Assembly: GCA_037176905.1 (NCBI GenBank)
Contig: JBBBWG010028589.1
Location: 1-57,519 of the forward strand
Source of the DNA: Azolla pinnata
Taxonomy: Eukaryota; Streptophyta; Polypodiopsida; Salviniales; Salviniaceae
Direction: 5' to 3'
DNA length: 57,519 nt
Shown here one piece after another: positions 33,541 to 45,675 of the stretch (position 1 is the first letter of the stretch; every line of letters starts with the position of its first letter). The notes under the pieces are model-generated. The model saw only the letters and a program-made list of their open reading frames with translations. It made no database searches and had not been told where the DNA came from. The translations under genes and the position numbers were made by a program.

Positions 33541-35263
33541 TTACATTCGAACACTGACCTGGGACTCGGGCGCAACCACAATGTAAGCCAACCCCATGAC
33601 TCCGGTATGACTCGTGGACTGGCTATAATTTGAGTGTACATGGAGGGTCTCATTACTCGAAACCTGTATAGACCCAGGCTCCGGGTAACACGATGTCATC
33701 CCAACGATATAGCCGGCTTCATTTCCAGCCTCACTTCCAGTCCCATACAGTGGGATTGAACTACATATCTCCCGCCCATCCTACGAAGTTGTAACATGCA
33801 TGTATGTGCGTGTACCAGTGTAGACACACATACACAAAAGCATTTCAATTCTCAGATTTGAAAGCATGCACACTCTAGAGCTTATATCCAAAAGCAATAA
33901 CCGATATTCGACTGTTAGAGATTAGGATGCTTTCGATGCTTACTTGTCCATAAATCGCAGCCCCGATTCCACCTGCATGTTGATGAGCAACAGCATAGAT
34001 CACATCCCCCCCAGTGGGAATCTCCATGCTTGCTAGTTGAGTGTGTACACAAGATGAATTGTTTGCATTCGTGCATGCCGGAACGTTATATTCGATCTGA
34101 ACACAGAGATTACCGAAATCAGCATTTTATCTTTTGACGGATCAACCCTAAAATGTAAGGCGAAGAAACAAAAACAGGATTTCCATGGAGGGCGCCGATT
34201 TGGCCAAATGCCCCTGCCACAGAAGGGTAAAGCTAGGAAACATCAAAAAACCCAGATTTCCTTGGGAATCATGAATCACTAACAGAACACTTCCATAGCC
34301 TGCAAGGAAATGTATGGATTTTTAACTACCTATTACTAAGGTCTTAAAATGCCAGCCGTTTTAAAAACCTGGGGGCATTCTGCAATACACCCAATGAATA
34401 AATGAACTTTGCTCATCCAAGGAAGACATGCACATCTATTTAACCTTGCATTATACTACGTTAAGCGAGGAAAAAGAAACACGTGTGCAAGGCATACTCA
34501 CCATGCACGCCGTCCCTTCATAGGTCACATCCATGATATACGTCTTCACAGGAACAATTGTGTCATCCCAATCTACATAACGGACAGTGTATTGCAAATA
34601 CATCGTCTGGTTGTCCCCGACGTAGCCATCCTTCAACAAGCACTGCGTGGAGTCGTAACAGCATAGAAGGCCGCCGAGGTAGTCGTCCCCTATGTCCCGG
34701 CCATATTCGTCGACAGTGACGTTGTAGAGATCGCATCGACATTCTATGCACCCAGAAGGGTCCACAGTACCGCGCGTATCGATTGCATGAAGATTGAGAA
34801 ACCACGCCTCGTCATCATAGACCCCGACTTCGACACCATACGGGCTAGGCAAGGATGTGTTGGTATGGCGAGTCTCAGAGCCTAGGCCATACAGCTGGCT
34901 AAGTACCCTGTCAGGACAAACCCCATCATTTCCGAGAAGGGCGCTGCCATCCGTGATGTTCCCGTTCCGATAATTTAACACTATCCAGTGGTGCAGATAG
35001 ACGTCACTCAATGGTACGGAGGTCCCATCTTCATATATCACCTCGGCGTAGAACTCTCGTATCGCAATGTGTCCTTCTGGAAAGGGAATCCCATAGTAGA
35101 ACTTGTTCTGGACTTGCCCTGGTCCTAATGTGAAGGTGGGATACCTGAATGTAACCGACTTCAACTCTGCCTCCTCTTTGCTCTCCGAAATGATCTCTGA
35201 TTGTGCTGCGAGGCAGGCTGTCGAGAGAATCACAGCTGAAAGGAACCATACCTTCATCGCCAT
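33541..35263 (-). CDS. Stress up-regulated Nod19-like secreted protein
   Basis: Three exons in coding order, 35263-34502, 34096-33944 and 33780-33541, give 384 aa. A signal peptide (about 1-20, MAMKVWFLSAVILSTACLA) precedes a conserved extracellular domain. Signature stretches are FRYPTFTLGPGQVQNKFYYG, YLHHWIV, CDLYNVTVDEYGR, GGLLCCYD, IEYNVPAC, DVIYAVAHQHAGGIGA, REICSSIPLYG and THTGVMGL-like SHTGVMGLAYI. Many paired cysteines and N-glycosylation motifs (NITD, NVTV, NQTM) fit secretion. The family (SURNOD19) was described as stress-induced and nodulin-related in legumes. Its biochemical function is unknown, although the His-rich motifs could bind metal. An in-frame ATG at 35276-35278 would add five residues. 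Confidence 0.88.
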
Positions 35264-35278
35264 CGTGTTGCAGACCAT

Positions 35279-37457
35279 CTGTGCATGAATGCATAGAAGA
35301 TTGAGATCAAGCTCACCGCAAGGGCATACCACATAGAGTCCAGCACTCGGTATATACATCAATGCATTCAAAGCATACGCATATTCACATGTATAGATAC
35401 ATATGCTTGCAAGTACATCTGTTTCCACATACATATATCATACAATACTGACGCATTTCGACATATGCAGATCTATACATACATACATATACACATACAT
35501 GCGCCCCACGAGTGAACAGCAATCCATAACATCCATCCGTCTGCATGTTGATATCCATCTACAAACACAACTATCCATACGAAACAAGTCTAGGCCACAT
35601 CCAGAAACACATCTATGTCGGTCGAAGCACCATACCTATGCATGCATACGTATATCAATACGTGTGCATCCGATCTTTAGAAATGCCCACGGAAATACAT
35701 AAGCACATAACCACATGTATACATCAGAGCCAATGCACACGAATGCACAAATCCCATATCTTCACTTATGCACGCACACGCACACACACATGTTTAGGAT
35801 GCACCAAAGCCGATACATACATATGCAAAACCCAGAAAAAAAATGTATACATGCAGGCAATACTAGTGATACAGAGATGCCAATACGACCTTGATGCATT
35901 TTACATATAGCCAGACGCATATGCAGGAAGAGAGATACAAAACACATCCATATATGTGTGGAGACAAAGAGACATATTTCCGCCCAAACCGCTTTCCATG
36001 ATCAAAATTGGAAGCAACAAAAGCAGGTAGGAAGCTCAAATCACCACATCTCTCTCTCTCTCTCTCTGTCTCTCTCTGTAGCAATAGAAATCAGAGTTCC
36101 TCCATAGACAGCAACTTGCTTACCGATTCTGAGGCGGTTCTGAGAACGAGGATGGATGGCCCCGACGTGTTGAGGGCAGAGCAGGATTCGATCCCGGGAC
36201 CTCTCTCCCCTGTTCTGTTCTATTTGAAGCCAAAGAGAAGGAGAAGAAAAATGTGTGCTTTGTTTGACTCCACAACCACCTGAGAAAAAAAAAAAAGCTA
36301 ATTTCAGCTGCCACAAACATAATGTTTTGTCTGGTAGGCAAGAATAGTTGGTATCAAATCACATCAAAAGATCAATACTGACTTTGACTCCATCAGACAA
36401 GTATAATCAGTATCGAATCGGATCAGAACATCGATGCTCTGAGCCTGACTCATGAGTCAGGCGTCGAGCCACGCCAAGTATCCGCGTCGAGATTCGGCCG
36501 CCTACTTTTGTGTAGCGAGTAAAAAGAAACGGCGCGGCATGTTTGCTGTTGCAATCACCCGAGTGCGAAACCTATCTATACCCCTGGGTGGCAGTTTCAC
36601 ACTGGCAAGCTCAAGTTGTCCTTGCTCGTCGAGCGAACAAAACTGTAGAGCCCGCGATGCAACGAGATCGCTCTGGCGGGCTTAATCTCTGCTCACGATC
36701 CCGAGGGTTTTTGCTCGAGCTCTCGCTGAAAGCGAAATGGCTTGCCCGCCGGACGCTTGGAAGAACCGACCTGAATGCCTGTATTCAAATGAGAAGAAGC
36801 GGGAACTGGCCTAGTACTACTACTACTACTGTATTCGAACGAGTAGAAGAAACATCAGTGATCGAATGCCCGAGCTTGTCCCCGAACGCGCTCCTTGCCT
36901 AGTTTTCGGATCGTGCTCTAATTCGCCGGAATCAATGCTTTTGGTAGGTGTTTCCGATATTCTGTCCCAACGGAGGATGATGATGCCTTTTCTTCGTGGC
37001 TGTTGTCGGAACTCAACGATTGCGTTAACAAAAGTATCCTCACACTGCATGTTGAAGAATAGCCATCTTAGTGAAGGAATCAATGAGCAAATTTGGCAAA
37101 GTGCATGCAGGAACAGGGCAACAACTAGGTTCTCGTCGTTCATACGATCGATCGATCGATCGATCAATCGCTGAACACTACACATAGATCCGATCGAAGG
37201 AGAGCGCATCATGAGGGCAAAATCGATCTCCGCAAAATCAAGGAATGTAGCCAAGCAGATGTGTTCTGGTAAGCATCAACAGAAGGCACACAAATTCTCT
37301 ACAAAAACCCAGAGTTCCTGAATCTGAAAGAGATAAGAAAAAAAAAAACAAGTGGTTTTTTAGTGCTACACAATTTCTCCAAATTTACGAATCTGGCCTC
37401 TTGCCCTTCCTCTTCTCCTCCTCACATTTCCCCCTGTTCTTCTTCAATCGAGCAGCT
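35279..37457. other. Intergenic region upstream of the Nod19-like gene
   Basis: Contains a CATA/CACA-rich low-complexity stretch (about 35340-35830), a CT repeat (about 36047-36077) and a GATC repeat (about 37146-37168). The last 70 bp are CT-rich and similar to the leader of the second MED15 copy. No gene is recognisable on either strand, although 36440-37250 has higher GC and several open frames. Confidence 0.6.
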
Positions 37458-38653
37458 ATGGACAGCAGGAATTGGAGATCCTCGCTCACTCTGGAGTCGC
37501 GACGCGAGATGCACAACAGGATGTAATTCGATCTCCTCTGTGCTTGAAAGGGAGCTTTTTTTCTTTTCGTTCCCCATGTAATGTATGCAAAGGAGGTTTT
37601 TTCCGAGAATCATTTCGCACCCCTGCTTCTGTAGTTCACCCAATTCGACCTTTTCTTTTTCATGCATGCGTTTGTTTTTCCCTGTTGCAAGCTGTCTGTG
37701 TTTGGAATCTCTGTGAATAACATTTCCTGCACCAATGACCTGCTTGCTTAGGTTGTTGCTCCGGGGGGCGAGGATTTGGGTTTATGCTTTTTTTTTTTCC
37801 TTTTGGCTCACAACAGTAGATTGATGATGAAATCTCTATAGGGTACGAAGAATCATGCATGAATGTCTGTCAATGAGTAAAAATTCGAGAGCAAACAAAC
37901 TACATGCAAGTTTTCTAGCTGAAACATTATTATTTCGAAGGAGATGCAAAACGTGAACGTAATGTAATTGTCTACCTTATTTTCTCTGCTTTGAACATGT
38001 CATAGATATATGTGTGTGCTTGTGTATGTAATCTATCTATCTAGCTATCAATATCTATAATCTCTCTCTCTCTTTCAATCTATCTTAGAATATGCATTCA
38101 TCTATCTATATACATAATCGCACACATACGCGTGTTTGTATATTGATACAGACACAAAAATTAGCGAGAAATGCGAATCAAGAGTCGTTAATAGGTGCAT
38201 GACTTATGCAAACCGGTGCTGTTTTGTGCACTCACAGAGTGGACACGCTTCAAAGGCATATGCCCCTTTCTGGCCAAGATGGTATGGCCGAGCTTCTAAA
38301 AATTGCTGCCCGTTTTGAAGAGGAAATTTGCTTTGAAGCCACTGACGAGGTATGGCTACATAAAGAAAAACGCTTTCTCCTCATGCAGCACATTTTTCTC
38401 TTTGTTTCATTTATGACCCTTTGCGTTGTTCCACCTTTCCCCATCTATATGTATATATTTTTTCATACAGCATGACTATCTGAAGAAAATATCATCGAAG
38501 ATCCTCGATTTGGAATCACGAACGCAGGGCGCATCGTATTCTGGTGCTACACCTGCATCTTCTAATGTTTCTATGTTTCAGATATTGTACTCTATTTTTG
38601 CACAGGTCACGGACATTGATTTATTACCTTGTGTGCTGTACAGTGTCTGCTGA
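37458..38653 (+). CDS. Possible KIX-only MED15-derived small protein
   Basis: Exons 37458-37522, 38238-38349 and 38471-38653 read in phase to a TGA and give about 119 aa. Residues 1-59 (MDSRNWRSSLTLESR; VDTLQRHMPLSGQDGMAELL; KIAARFEEEICFEATDE) and the next 35 or so (HDYLKKISSKILDLESRTQG) form an almost complete KIX domain. The last 20-25 residues are novel, read from former intron sequence. KIX domains bind activation domains of transcription factors. A KIX domain without the rest of MED15 could compete with the Mediator subunit, but this is inference. No frameshift or stop lies in the KIX part. Alternative: an untranslated pseudogene. An in-frame alternative would splice from 38605 to 39826 and add the second conserved segment. 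Confidence 0.5.
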
Positions 38654-38809
38654 ATCGGAATCGTCTTCCGAGGGTGTAAATGCAGAAACTGAGGTACAGG
38701 AGTCTGTTTGGACGAAGGTACAAAGATGGTCCCTCAATTTCTTTTTCTGTTTCATAATCCATATTTCTCATATCAAAAGAAAGAAGTCTCTTCTCTTCCC
38801 TGAGAACCT

Positions 38810-39565
38810 TCATAATTGGAACTTCTACCATAGAGCTTATAGGGGCCTGCTATACCAATCCACCCTAATTGCTCAGTCTACCCCTCCCAACCCAAAACCT
38901 AATTTCCACTTCACTTGCATTTGTTTCTTTCTATCTTCTCTTTTTGACGCTAATTTACCTCCTTATTTTTTTTCTTGTCCATCTCCTCTCCTTCTCTCCA
39001 TCCTGATTAACTTCTCACATATGGGTTAACTTGAATCCCTTCTTAAACGATCATTGAACAACCAACATAACTAATTGTGATTATATGAGTTTAACTACCT
39101 CAACAAGAGATAAAAACGAATAACAAAGTCAATGGCAAAGCTAATAAAAATTATTACGGTAACAAAAGACATATTAAAACGAATTTAAAAATTCAACAAA
39201 AAAATCGATAAAATTAAGTATTATCCAAACATAAACAATTGTTCATATTAAACGAGTGCTTGATGTGTTCCATTTTGATCTGTCCTTCGCTTCATTTGTT
39301 GTCAAGTTGATTTGAAATCACCAAATTTAACTTTAAGCTGCTAGAAAACAGCATTCTTTCACCTCAAATTGACAACCCATTTCCAATGTTGTTTGAACTT
39401 GCTTGCAATTTTCCTCGAGTGGACTATGTCAAGTGTCTATCTTCCCTCATGATTACAATGAGTCCAATCCTTGCGAATGGCACCTTTACCTTCCTTGCTG
39501 TAGGCTATACTTCTCTTTCATTGACATATGTGTATGGAGTAGCCTCATTCCCTTAACCATATGCG
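38810..39565. other. About 750-bp extra segment in the truncated MED15 copy
   Basis: The introns on either side of the exon at 38644-38717 match copy 2 up to about 38808 (ttccctgagaacctt) and again from about 39565 (gataatgcat...agctggggtggagg). Copy 2 has only about 30 bp between these points (near 46500-46540). The extra DNA is AT-rich and has no recognised family. It may be an insertion in copy 1 or a deletion in copy 2. I could not identify clear terminal repeats or target-site duplications. Confidence 0.55.
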
Positions 39566-40758
39566 TATCATGGATAATGCATACTCTAGTTTCTCACTCT
39601 AGCTGGGGTGGAGGCTCCAATAAAATTGGGGAAAGTTACTTATTTATCACAAGATGGACAAGAGAAGAAGAAGAAGGAAGAAGCTTGTGAAAATGAAAGG
39701 GGGGGGGGGGTTGGCATACTAGGCCCCTTATTTTAACTACCCTTCAATTTTTTATATTTTTTTTGGTGATTGGCCTAGCAACTGGAACATATTGCTGACT
39801 GCATATCTTCTTTGTATTTTCGCAGATGCAGGCATTGAAACAGATATACCTTACTGACGTGAGAACCCTTTGTCAGTTGCTTGCACAAAGAAGCCAGCAG
39901 GTACAATAACAAGAGTTATTTGTAAACTTATTGATGCATGTTAAAACTGAAATATATTCGTATACTTATCTGTATATAGAACTGTTTATTGTTTGGGATT
40001 GATCATAATGTACGAGATCTGTTTTCATGATGCATCTTGCAGTAAAGCTCAATCTGATGTCTGCAATTGTGAAATCTTGATTGTAATTGTTCTCTTCGGA
40101 AGCGAAAATCTTGGTCTTGAGACCTTTTTGTTTTTCTTTTCAAATCTTTATTCACTTGGACATCTTAATATTGTTATTGATATTGAGATCTTAGCACAAC
40201 ATTATGTATTGGGGCTGATCACCTTGATGTTAATGTTGATTTCATTCAGTGCTTTTTTGTCATGTTAGGATATATCTCTTGCAACTAATGAAGATGCTTC
40301 TGTTAAATTAAATGCAAGCAGCTGATAAGCCTACTAATTATTCTATTCTTATACATGTTTTAAAATGATTTTTCAGTAACCCCTTGCAGGATATTTAATG
40401 CTTCACGATAATTTTGCATGCTACGTTTGATATGCTTTCAGCATGAAATCTGAATTACCCTACTTATTCTTTTCAGAATGTCACACCTGAGCAACACGCT
40501 AAATTAGAAAGCTACAAAACTCTGCTGGAGCGTATGATTCCCTACCTTGTGGCTGAGAATGGAATGCTGCCCAAAGATTTCAAGCAAGATAAGGTCGATG
40601 CATTTGAGAAACAATTAGTTAGCATAATAGAAATTTTCAGACGTCATTCGCTGCCCCGGGAAGCACAACAAGTATCCTCACCACCAGTACCTGTGCAACC
40701 AGTTCCTCAAGTGCAAAGCCTTGTTCTGCAAACTCAGAACTTGCAATTAGACAACTGA

Positions 40759-41803
40759 CTGCTATATTTCTCTCGATATGAGTAACTAATAAAACAGTGA
40801 AATTTCTTCTGAATTTCTCAGCACTTTAATTACATATCATGCCACGGAGACGAAATTTCACAGCACGTTGATATGAGAAACTAGATTTCAATTAGGCAAA
40901 AAAGGGATTGTACATCTTATCGTAGCATGGAGAGCTTTTCACTCCTCATTGAGGACTGCTGCAAGAGGTGGCTGAATCTGCCCCAGGAGTCTTTTTGAAG
41001 CTAGGCCTGATGCTCGAGATATTGGCCAAGCTTTCTCTTGATTTTGGTCTTTTGGGGCTTCATTTTGTGCTTCACTTGCAGCATGGGCACACTTCCAATG
41101 ATCCAAGTCCCAACCCTAAACTCTAAACCTTAGATGACATGGGACTGACTTGGCCTTACTCCTACTGATTGGGAGATTGAGGTTGGTTTCTTGTAACAGC
41201 AATTTCATCACCCCAATGATTTAAACCTGGAAATTTGTACCAATAAGAATTTGAAGCTGAGCATTAACTGAATCTATACAATGCTACACAAGCTGCCATT
41301 TTTTGAGATGTTTTGTATAATGAAGATTCATAAGGTTTTTTTTCTCGCGTAGATTCCCCACAACTCTATCCAACACTCTTCTCGTATGAGGTATAAAGTT
41401 TTGGCTTGTCATTGCTGTCAAGGTGGTGTTTTTCTATTAAAACACTTCGTTGTGTGTCTTGGGCAGTTTTTTTGGCTTGTTTTGCCGTAAGGTTGTCGTG
41501 TGACCTCTATGGATTGGTTTCAGTTTCTCGCTTATCCTACCCTAAACTCATCGAATCTGCCTTTACATCCTCGATAGGGTTACGACTTGCAAGACTTTTA
41601 TCTTGTTTTTCACATTACATGGGAGAGAAGTCCGACATCTTTGCACTGCTCTTACACCCACAACAGTTTCCCGTGGCAGCAGAAAGCTTTCCCTGTCGTT
41701 ATCCACATAGAGCCACACTCACGTGACGCAATTCTCAAAGAAGCAGTTTTCGCGAGCTGGTTCGATGGGGATCGGCAGATTTCGAGCCTCATGGAACTCA
41801 ACA

Positions 41804-41834
<31 letters not shown>

Positions 41835-42346
41835 GTGCATGCGCCATCACACATACATACATTACGTAAATGCATACAACTTACGGGTTTTCTCTCTTCG
41901 AATCATCCTCGAGAAATCTCGATCGTGTGTTTCCGACCTGTTACAGGTCAGGAATTCTGGAATCTAATCTGGCAGTCATGGGCATGGAGCATTATCATCA
42001 TCATCATCACCACCATCACCACCATCATCGCCACCATCATCATCATCACCATGATCATCATGATCACCACCATCACCACCACCATCATCATCACCACCCG
42101 TCACACTCATCACCATCACCACCATCATCATCCCATGACCACATACCATGACACCATCATCACAATTTACATATACATTTCTTACACTACAAAATATGTG
42201 GAATTTGGACTCTGTTCCTTCCCAAGTTCCCCTGTTCTTCTTCTTCTTCTTCTTCCCTCAATCGCGTCTTTCCTGAGGAAGCGAGCAGGGGAAGCAGCCG
42301 GGAAGCAGCAGTCTGTCGGGTCAGCCAGCGGGAGAGCTTACCCACC
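40759..42346. other. Region between the two MED15 copies
   Basis: The left part matches the 3' flank of the complete MED15 gene: 40920-41340 against about 50940-51190 (gctgccatttt, gagat, ttttgtat) and 41720-41990 against 51550-51770. This defines the duplication unit. A CATA repeat lies at 41801-41833 and a CAT/CAC-rich stretch at about 41996-42145, followed by the CTT-rich leader of the second copy. The poly-His frame at 41870-42151 is low-complexity and not supported as a gene. Confidence 0.65.
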
Positions 42347-44967
42347 ATGGACAGCAGCAATTGGAGATCCACGCTCACTCAGGACTCGCGTCACAAGATC
42401 GTCAACAGGATGTAAGTTGTGACGAGTCTCTTCCGCCCCCTCCCTCTGTTATGCCTCCTTCTTTCCCTGATGAAAGTTTTGATCTCCTCTGTGCTTGAAA
42501 CTAAGGGAAGCTTTTCTCTTCCTCTTTTCTTTTCATTCCCCATTTTCCCCATGTAATGGTTATCTGCGCTACTTCTCTCTCTCTCTCTCCAGTAGATGAA
42601 GCCAGAGGATCTCTCATCTATCTATCTGCTTACCTGACCTGTAGATGGATGTATATATGGGTATGCATCTAAGTGTATCGTATACTTCTCCAAGCATCAT
42701 ATCAGAGCTCTGCTACTATGCTTCACCCAAATTCGGCCTTTTTCATGCGTGTGTTTGTCATTGTCCCAAAATAAGATTGGGAATCTGGGTGGAAAAAATT
42801 CCGCACAAATAACCTGCTTTCTCAGGTTGTCGCACTAGAGGGTGATGATTTGGGTTTATCCTTTATCCTTTTTCCTCAGAGCAGTATATTGATGATGAAA
42901 TCTCTTGAGAGTACAAAGAATCATGCATGAATGCCTGTTAATGAGTAAAAATCAAGAGCAAAAAATACTACATGCTAGTTTTCTAGCAGACACATGATTT
43001 CGAAGGAGATGCATAGCTTGAATGTATTGTAACTGTCTACTTTACTTTCTTCTTCTTAGAACATGTGTGTATGTGTGTCTGTGATCCATCTATCTATCTA
43101 AACACGTAGAGTGTGTATCCATCTATCTATATGCATACTCACACACACATGTGTGTCTGTATATTGATATAGACGGAAAAACTGCCATCAAGAGTCTATA
43201 ATAGATGCATAACTTATGCAAACTGGTGTTGTTTTGTTCACTCTCAGAATGGACACGCTACAAAGGCATATGCCCCTTTCTGGCCAAGATGGTATGGCCG
43301 AGCTTCTAAAAATTGCTGCCCGTTTTGAAGAGAAAATATACTTTGCAGCCACTGATCAGGTATGGCTACATAAAACGCTCTCTCCTCATGTAGCACATTT
43401 TTCTCTTTGTTTCATTAATGACTGACTGCCTTTGCACTGTTGCACCATCCTCCCATCAATATTATATATATATATATATATATTTTCATACAGCATGACT
43501 ATCTGAAGAAAATATCATTGAAGATGCTCAATTTGGAGTCACGAACACAGAGCGCATCGAATTCTGGTGCTATGCCTGCATCTTCTAATGTTTCTTCCCA
43601 AAGCTCTTCTCAAGCATTGGACAATTGTAAGGGTTCTCTTTCCCTCTCATTCTTTCCTTCTTTTTTTCCTCTTTTGGCAGTAATTGTGTTCGTTTTATTC
43701 TTGCATGGCCTTTTTTATACGTGATTTTATTCACTAAAGAAGGTACCAACATATCCTTAATTATTAATTAACTGTCACATGTCAACTAGATTTGTCTTTA
43801 TTTGAGACAGGGTATATTTTAAATTTTCTACTCATATATTTAATGATGAGACGGCAAGTGTTTCTTTGAGTTATATGAGAAGGCACATGGGTGACAATGG
43901 TGCTGCTTGAAACTACACATTGAATCACGATGCATTTTCTATTTTATTGTAGCATAAGCAGGAATGAATGCAGTCATGATTTATTGATGCTAGAATTGTT
44001 CTTTTGTGTTTCTTAAGTTCTTTTCTCAATGCCTTTTGTGTGCAAAATAATGATGACAACATACTTGCTGGTTATGCAGTATCCTCAAAACTGCAAATGG
44101 AAAAAAGCTTGCATGAAGATTCTGTTATATTGCTTGAAACATATTTATCTGTAAACCTCCAATACTCTTTCACATCATTAGCAAACAAAATTGTTCTGTT
44201 CTGTTTAGCAGTTCTTCTGAATATGCTTTGTGTGGAAAATGATGATTAAGGCAAAGAACTTACATGAGGATTTTATGGAGAATACTTGACGCATATCTAT
44301 TTGCAAATGTCAAATATACTTTTAAAAGCAATTTTTTTTTTCTGTTTAATGTGCATCATTAAACAGAGATAGATATAAAATGGTATTTAGTCATTGATGA
44401 CATGCCACAACTTGTATTGTACCCACCATTCCTCATACTTACCTAGTTAACATTATGGTATGGTATAGCTGTGATAGATATTGGATGGGTTGTGAAACCA
44501 TTCATATAGGTTCCATGCTGTAGAGTCAGTTTCTGTTATAATAAAGAGATTGTGGAAGTGCTCATTTGAAGTCCTGGATATGGGTTGCTAATTGGCAACT
44601 TGTGTGCAGCTTTGACGCCCATGCAGCAACATCAACCGCAGACTCAGGCCCAGAATAATACAGGAATAGGCCAAGCTCAGTCATGGCCACAAAATTCTCA
44701 ATCTGCTCAGTCTGTTGGCATGCCTATGCCTACTGGGATTCAAAGCTCATCTGGTTTGGCATCTAGTGTTCCTAGCATGGGCCAACATACTGTCCAGCAA
44801 ACAGCTTCATTGCAACATGTCACTGGGCAGGCAAACTTGAGCTTACCTAATATGAGTGGCAATGCACTTAACGTGAATAATGCCCTATTGAAGCAGAGGC
44901 TACAGATGGCAAGACAGCAACAACAGCAACAGCAACAACAGCAGCAGCAGCAGCAACAACAACAACA

Positions 44968-44998
<31 letters not shown>

Positions 44999-45622
44999 CA
45001 ACAGCAGCAGCAACAACAGCAGCAACAACAGCAAATTCAGCAACAGCAACAACAACAGCAACAACAAGCAGCTACAAGTGGAAGATCTGTAGCCCATTCT
45101 GGGTCAATAATGCAACATGTTCCGCAGCAACAGTTAGCCAGTGCACAACCACAACAGCAGCAAATGCAACAATCGCAGCCAGTTCAAACATTGCCTGGGG
45201 TACAACCTCAGCCAGCACTACAACAACCCCAAGCACCGCCATCACAACAACAGCAACAACTGTTGCCATCAGCACAGCAAGTTCAGCAGCAGCAGCAACA
45301 GCAACAAACAACCCAACAACAGCAGCAGCTTCAACAGCCCCATCTTCAGCAGCCACAACAACAGATTCAACAATCCCTACCACAGCAGCAACTTCAACAA
45401 CCTCCGATCCCCCAACAACCACAGCAGCAGCAACAACAGTCGTCACATGCTATGTTATCGCAACAGCGGATGCATCAACTATTGAAACAGAAGTACCAAC
45501 AGCAGTCCATCCTACAGCCTCAACAGGCTCAATCGTTGCTTCAACAGCCAGCTATGCTTCAACAACCCTCTTCAAACCTTACAAATTTATCACAACAGAA
45601 CCAGCAGCAGCAACAACAGAAC

Positions 45623-45675
<53 letters not shown>

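Larger units (their letters stand above)
37458..40758 (+). pseudogene. Truncated tandem copy of MED15
   Basis: Exon remnants 37458-37522, 38238-38349, 38471-~38572, 38644-38717, 39826-39900 and 40477-40758 match exons 1, 2, 3, 5, 6 and the start of exon 7 of the complete gene at 42347-50668. All keep their splice signals. Two losses are visible. Exon 3 runs, after AATGTTTCT, straight into sequence matching the intron after the glutamine-rich exon 4, so the intervening segment (about 2.6 kb in copy 2) is deleted. Exon 7 ends at a TGA (40756-40758) where the complete gene continues GACAAGACAGTG. The exon 3 to exon 5 phase is broken, so the full product cannot be made. Shared sequence continues into the 3' flanks, showing a segmental duplication. 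Confidence 0.85.

Noticed and set aside
35340..35830. Candidate CRISPR-like or satellite array
   Set aside because: Only irregular CATA/CACA dinucleotide-rich sequence; no constant repeat and spacer pattern, and the genome is a plant.
36826..37254. 142-codon minus-strand frame
   Set aside because: No recognisable family, includes a GATC repeat, no conserved motif.
38544..39029. 161-codon frame in truncated MED15
   Set aside because: Runs through intron and the extra segment in a different frame from the KIX exons; low-complexity Phe/Ser-rich.
41870..42151. Poly-His ORF starting MHTTYGFSLF
   Set aside because: The His run comes from a CAT/CAC microsatellite. The rest has no recognisable domain, and the region matches non-coding 3' flank of MED15.
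44900..45097. Poly-Leu frame on the minus strand
   Set aside because: It is the complement of the MED15 poly-Gln tract (CAG/CTG repeat) and has no independent support.
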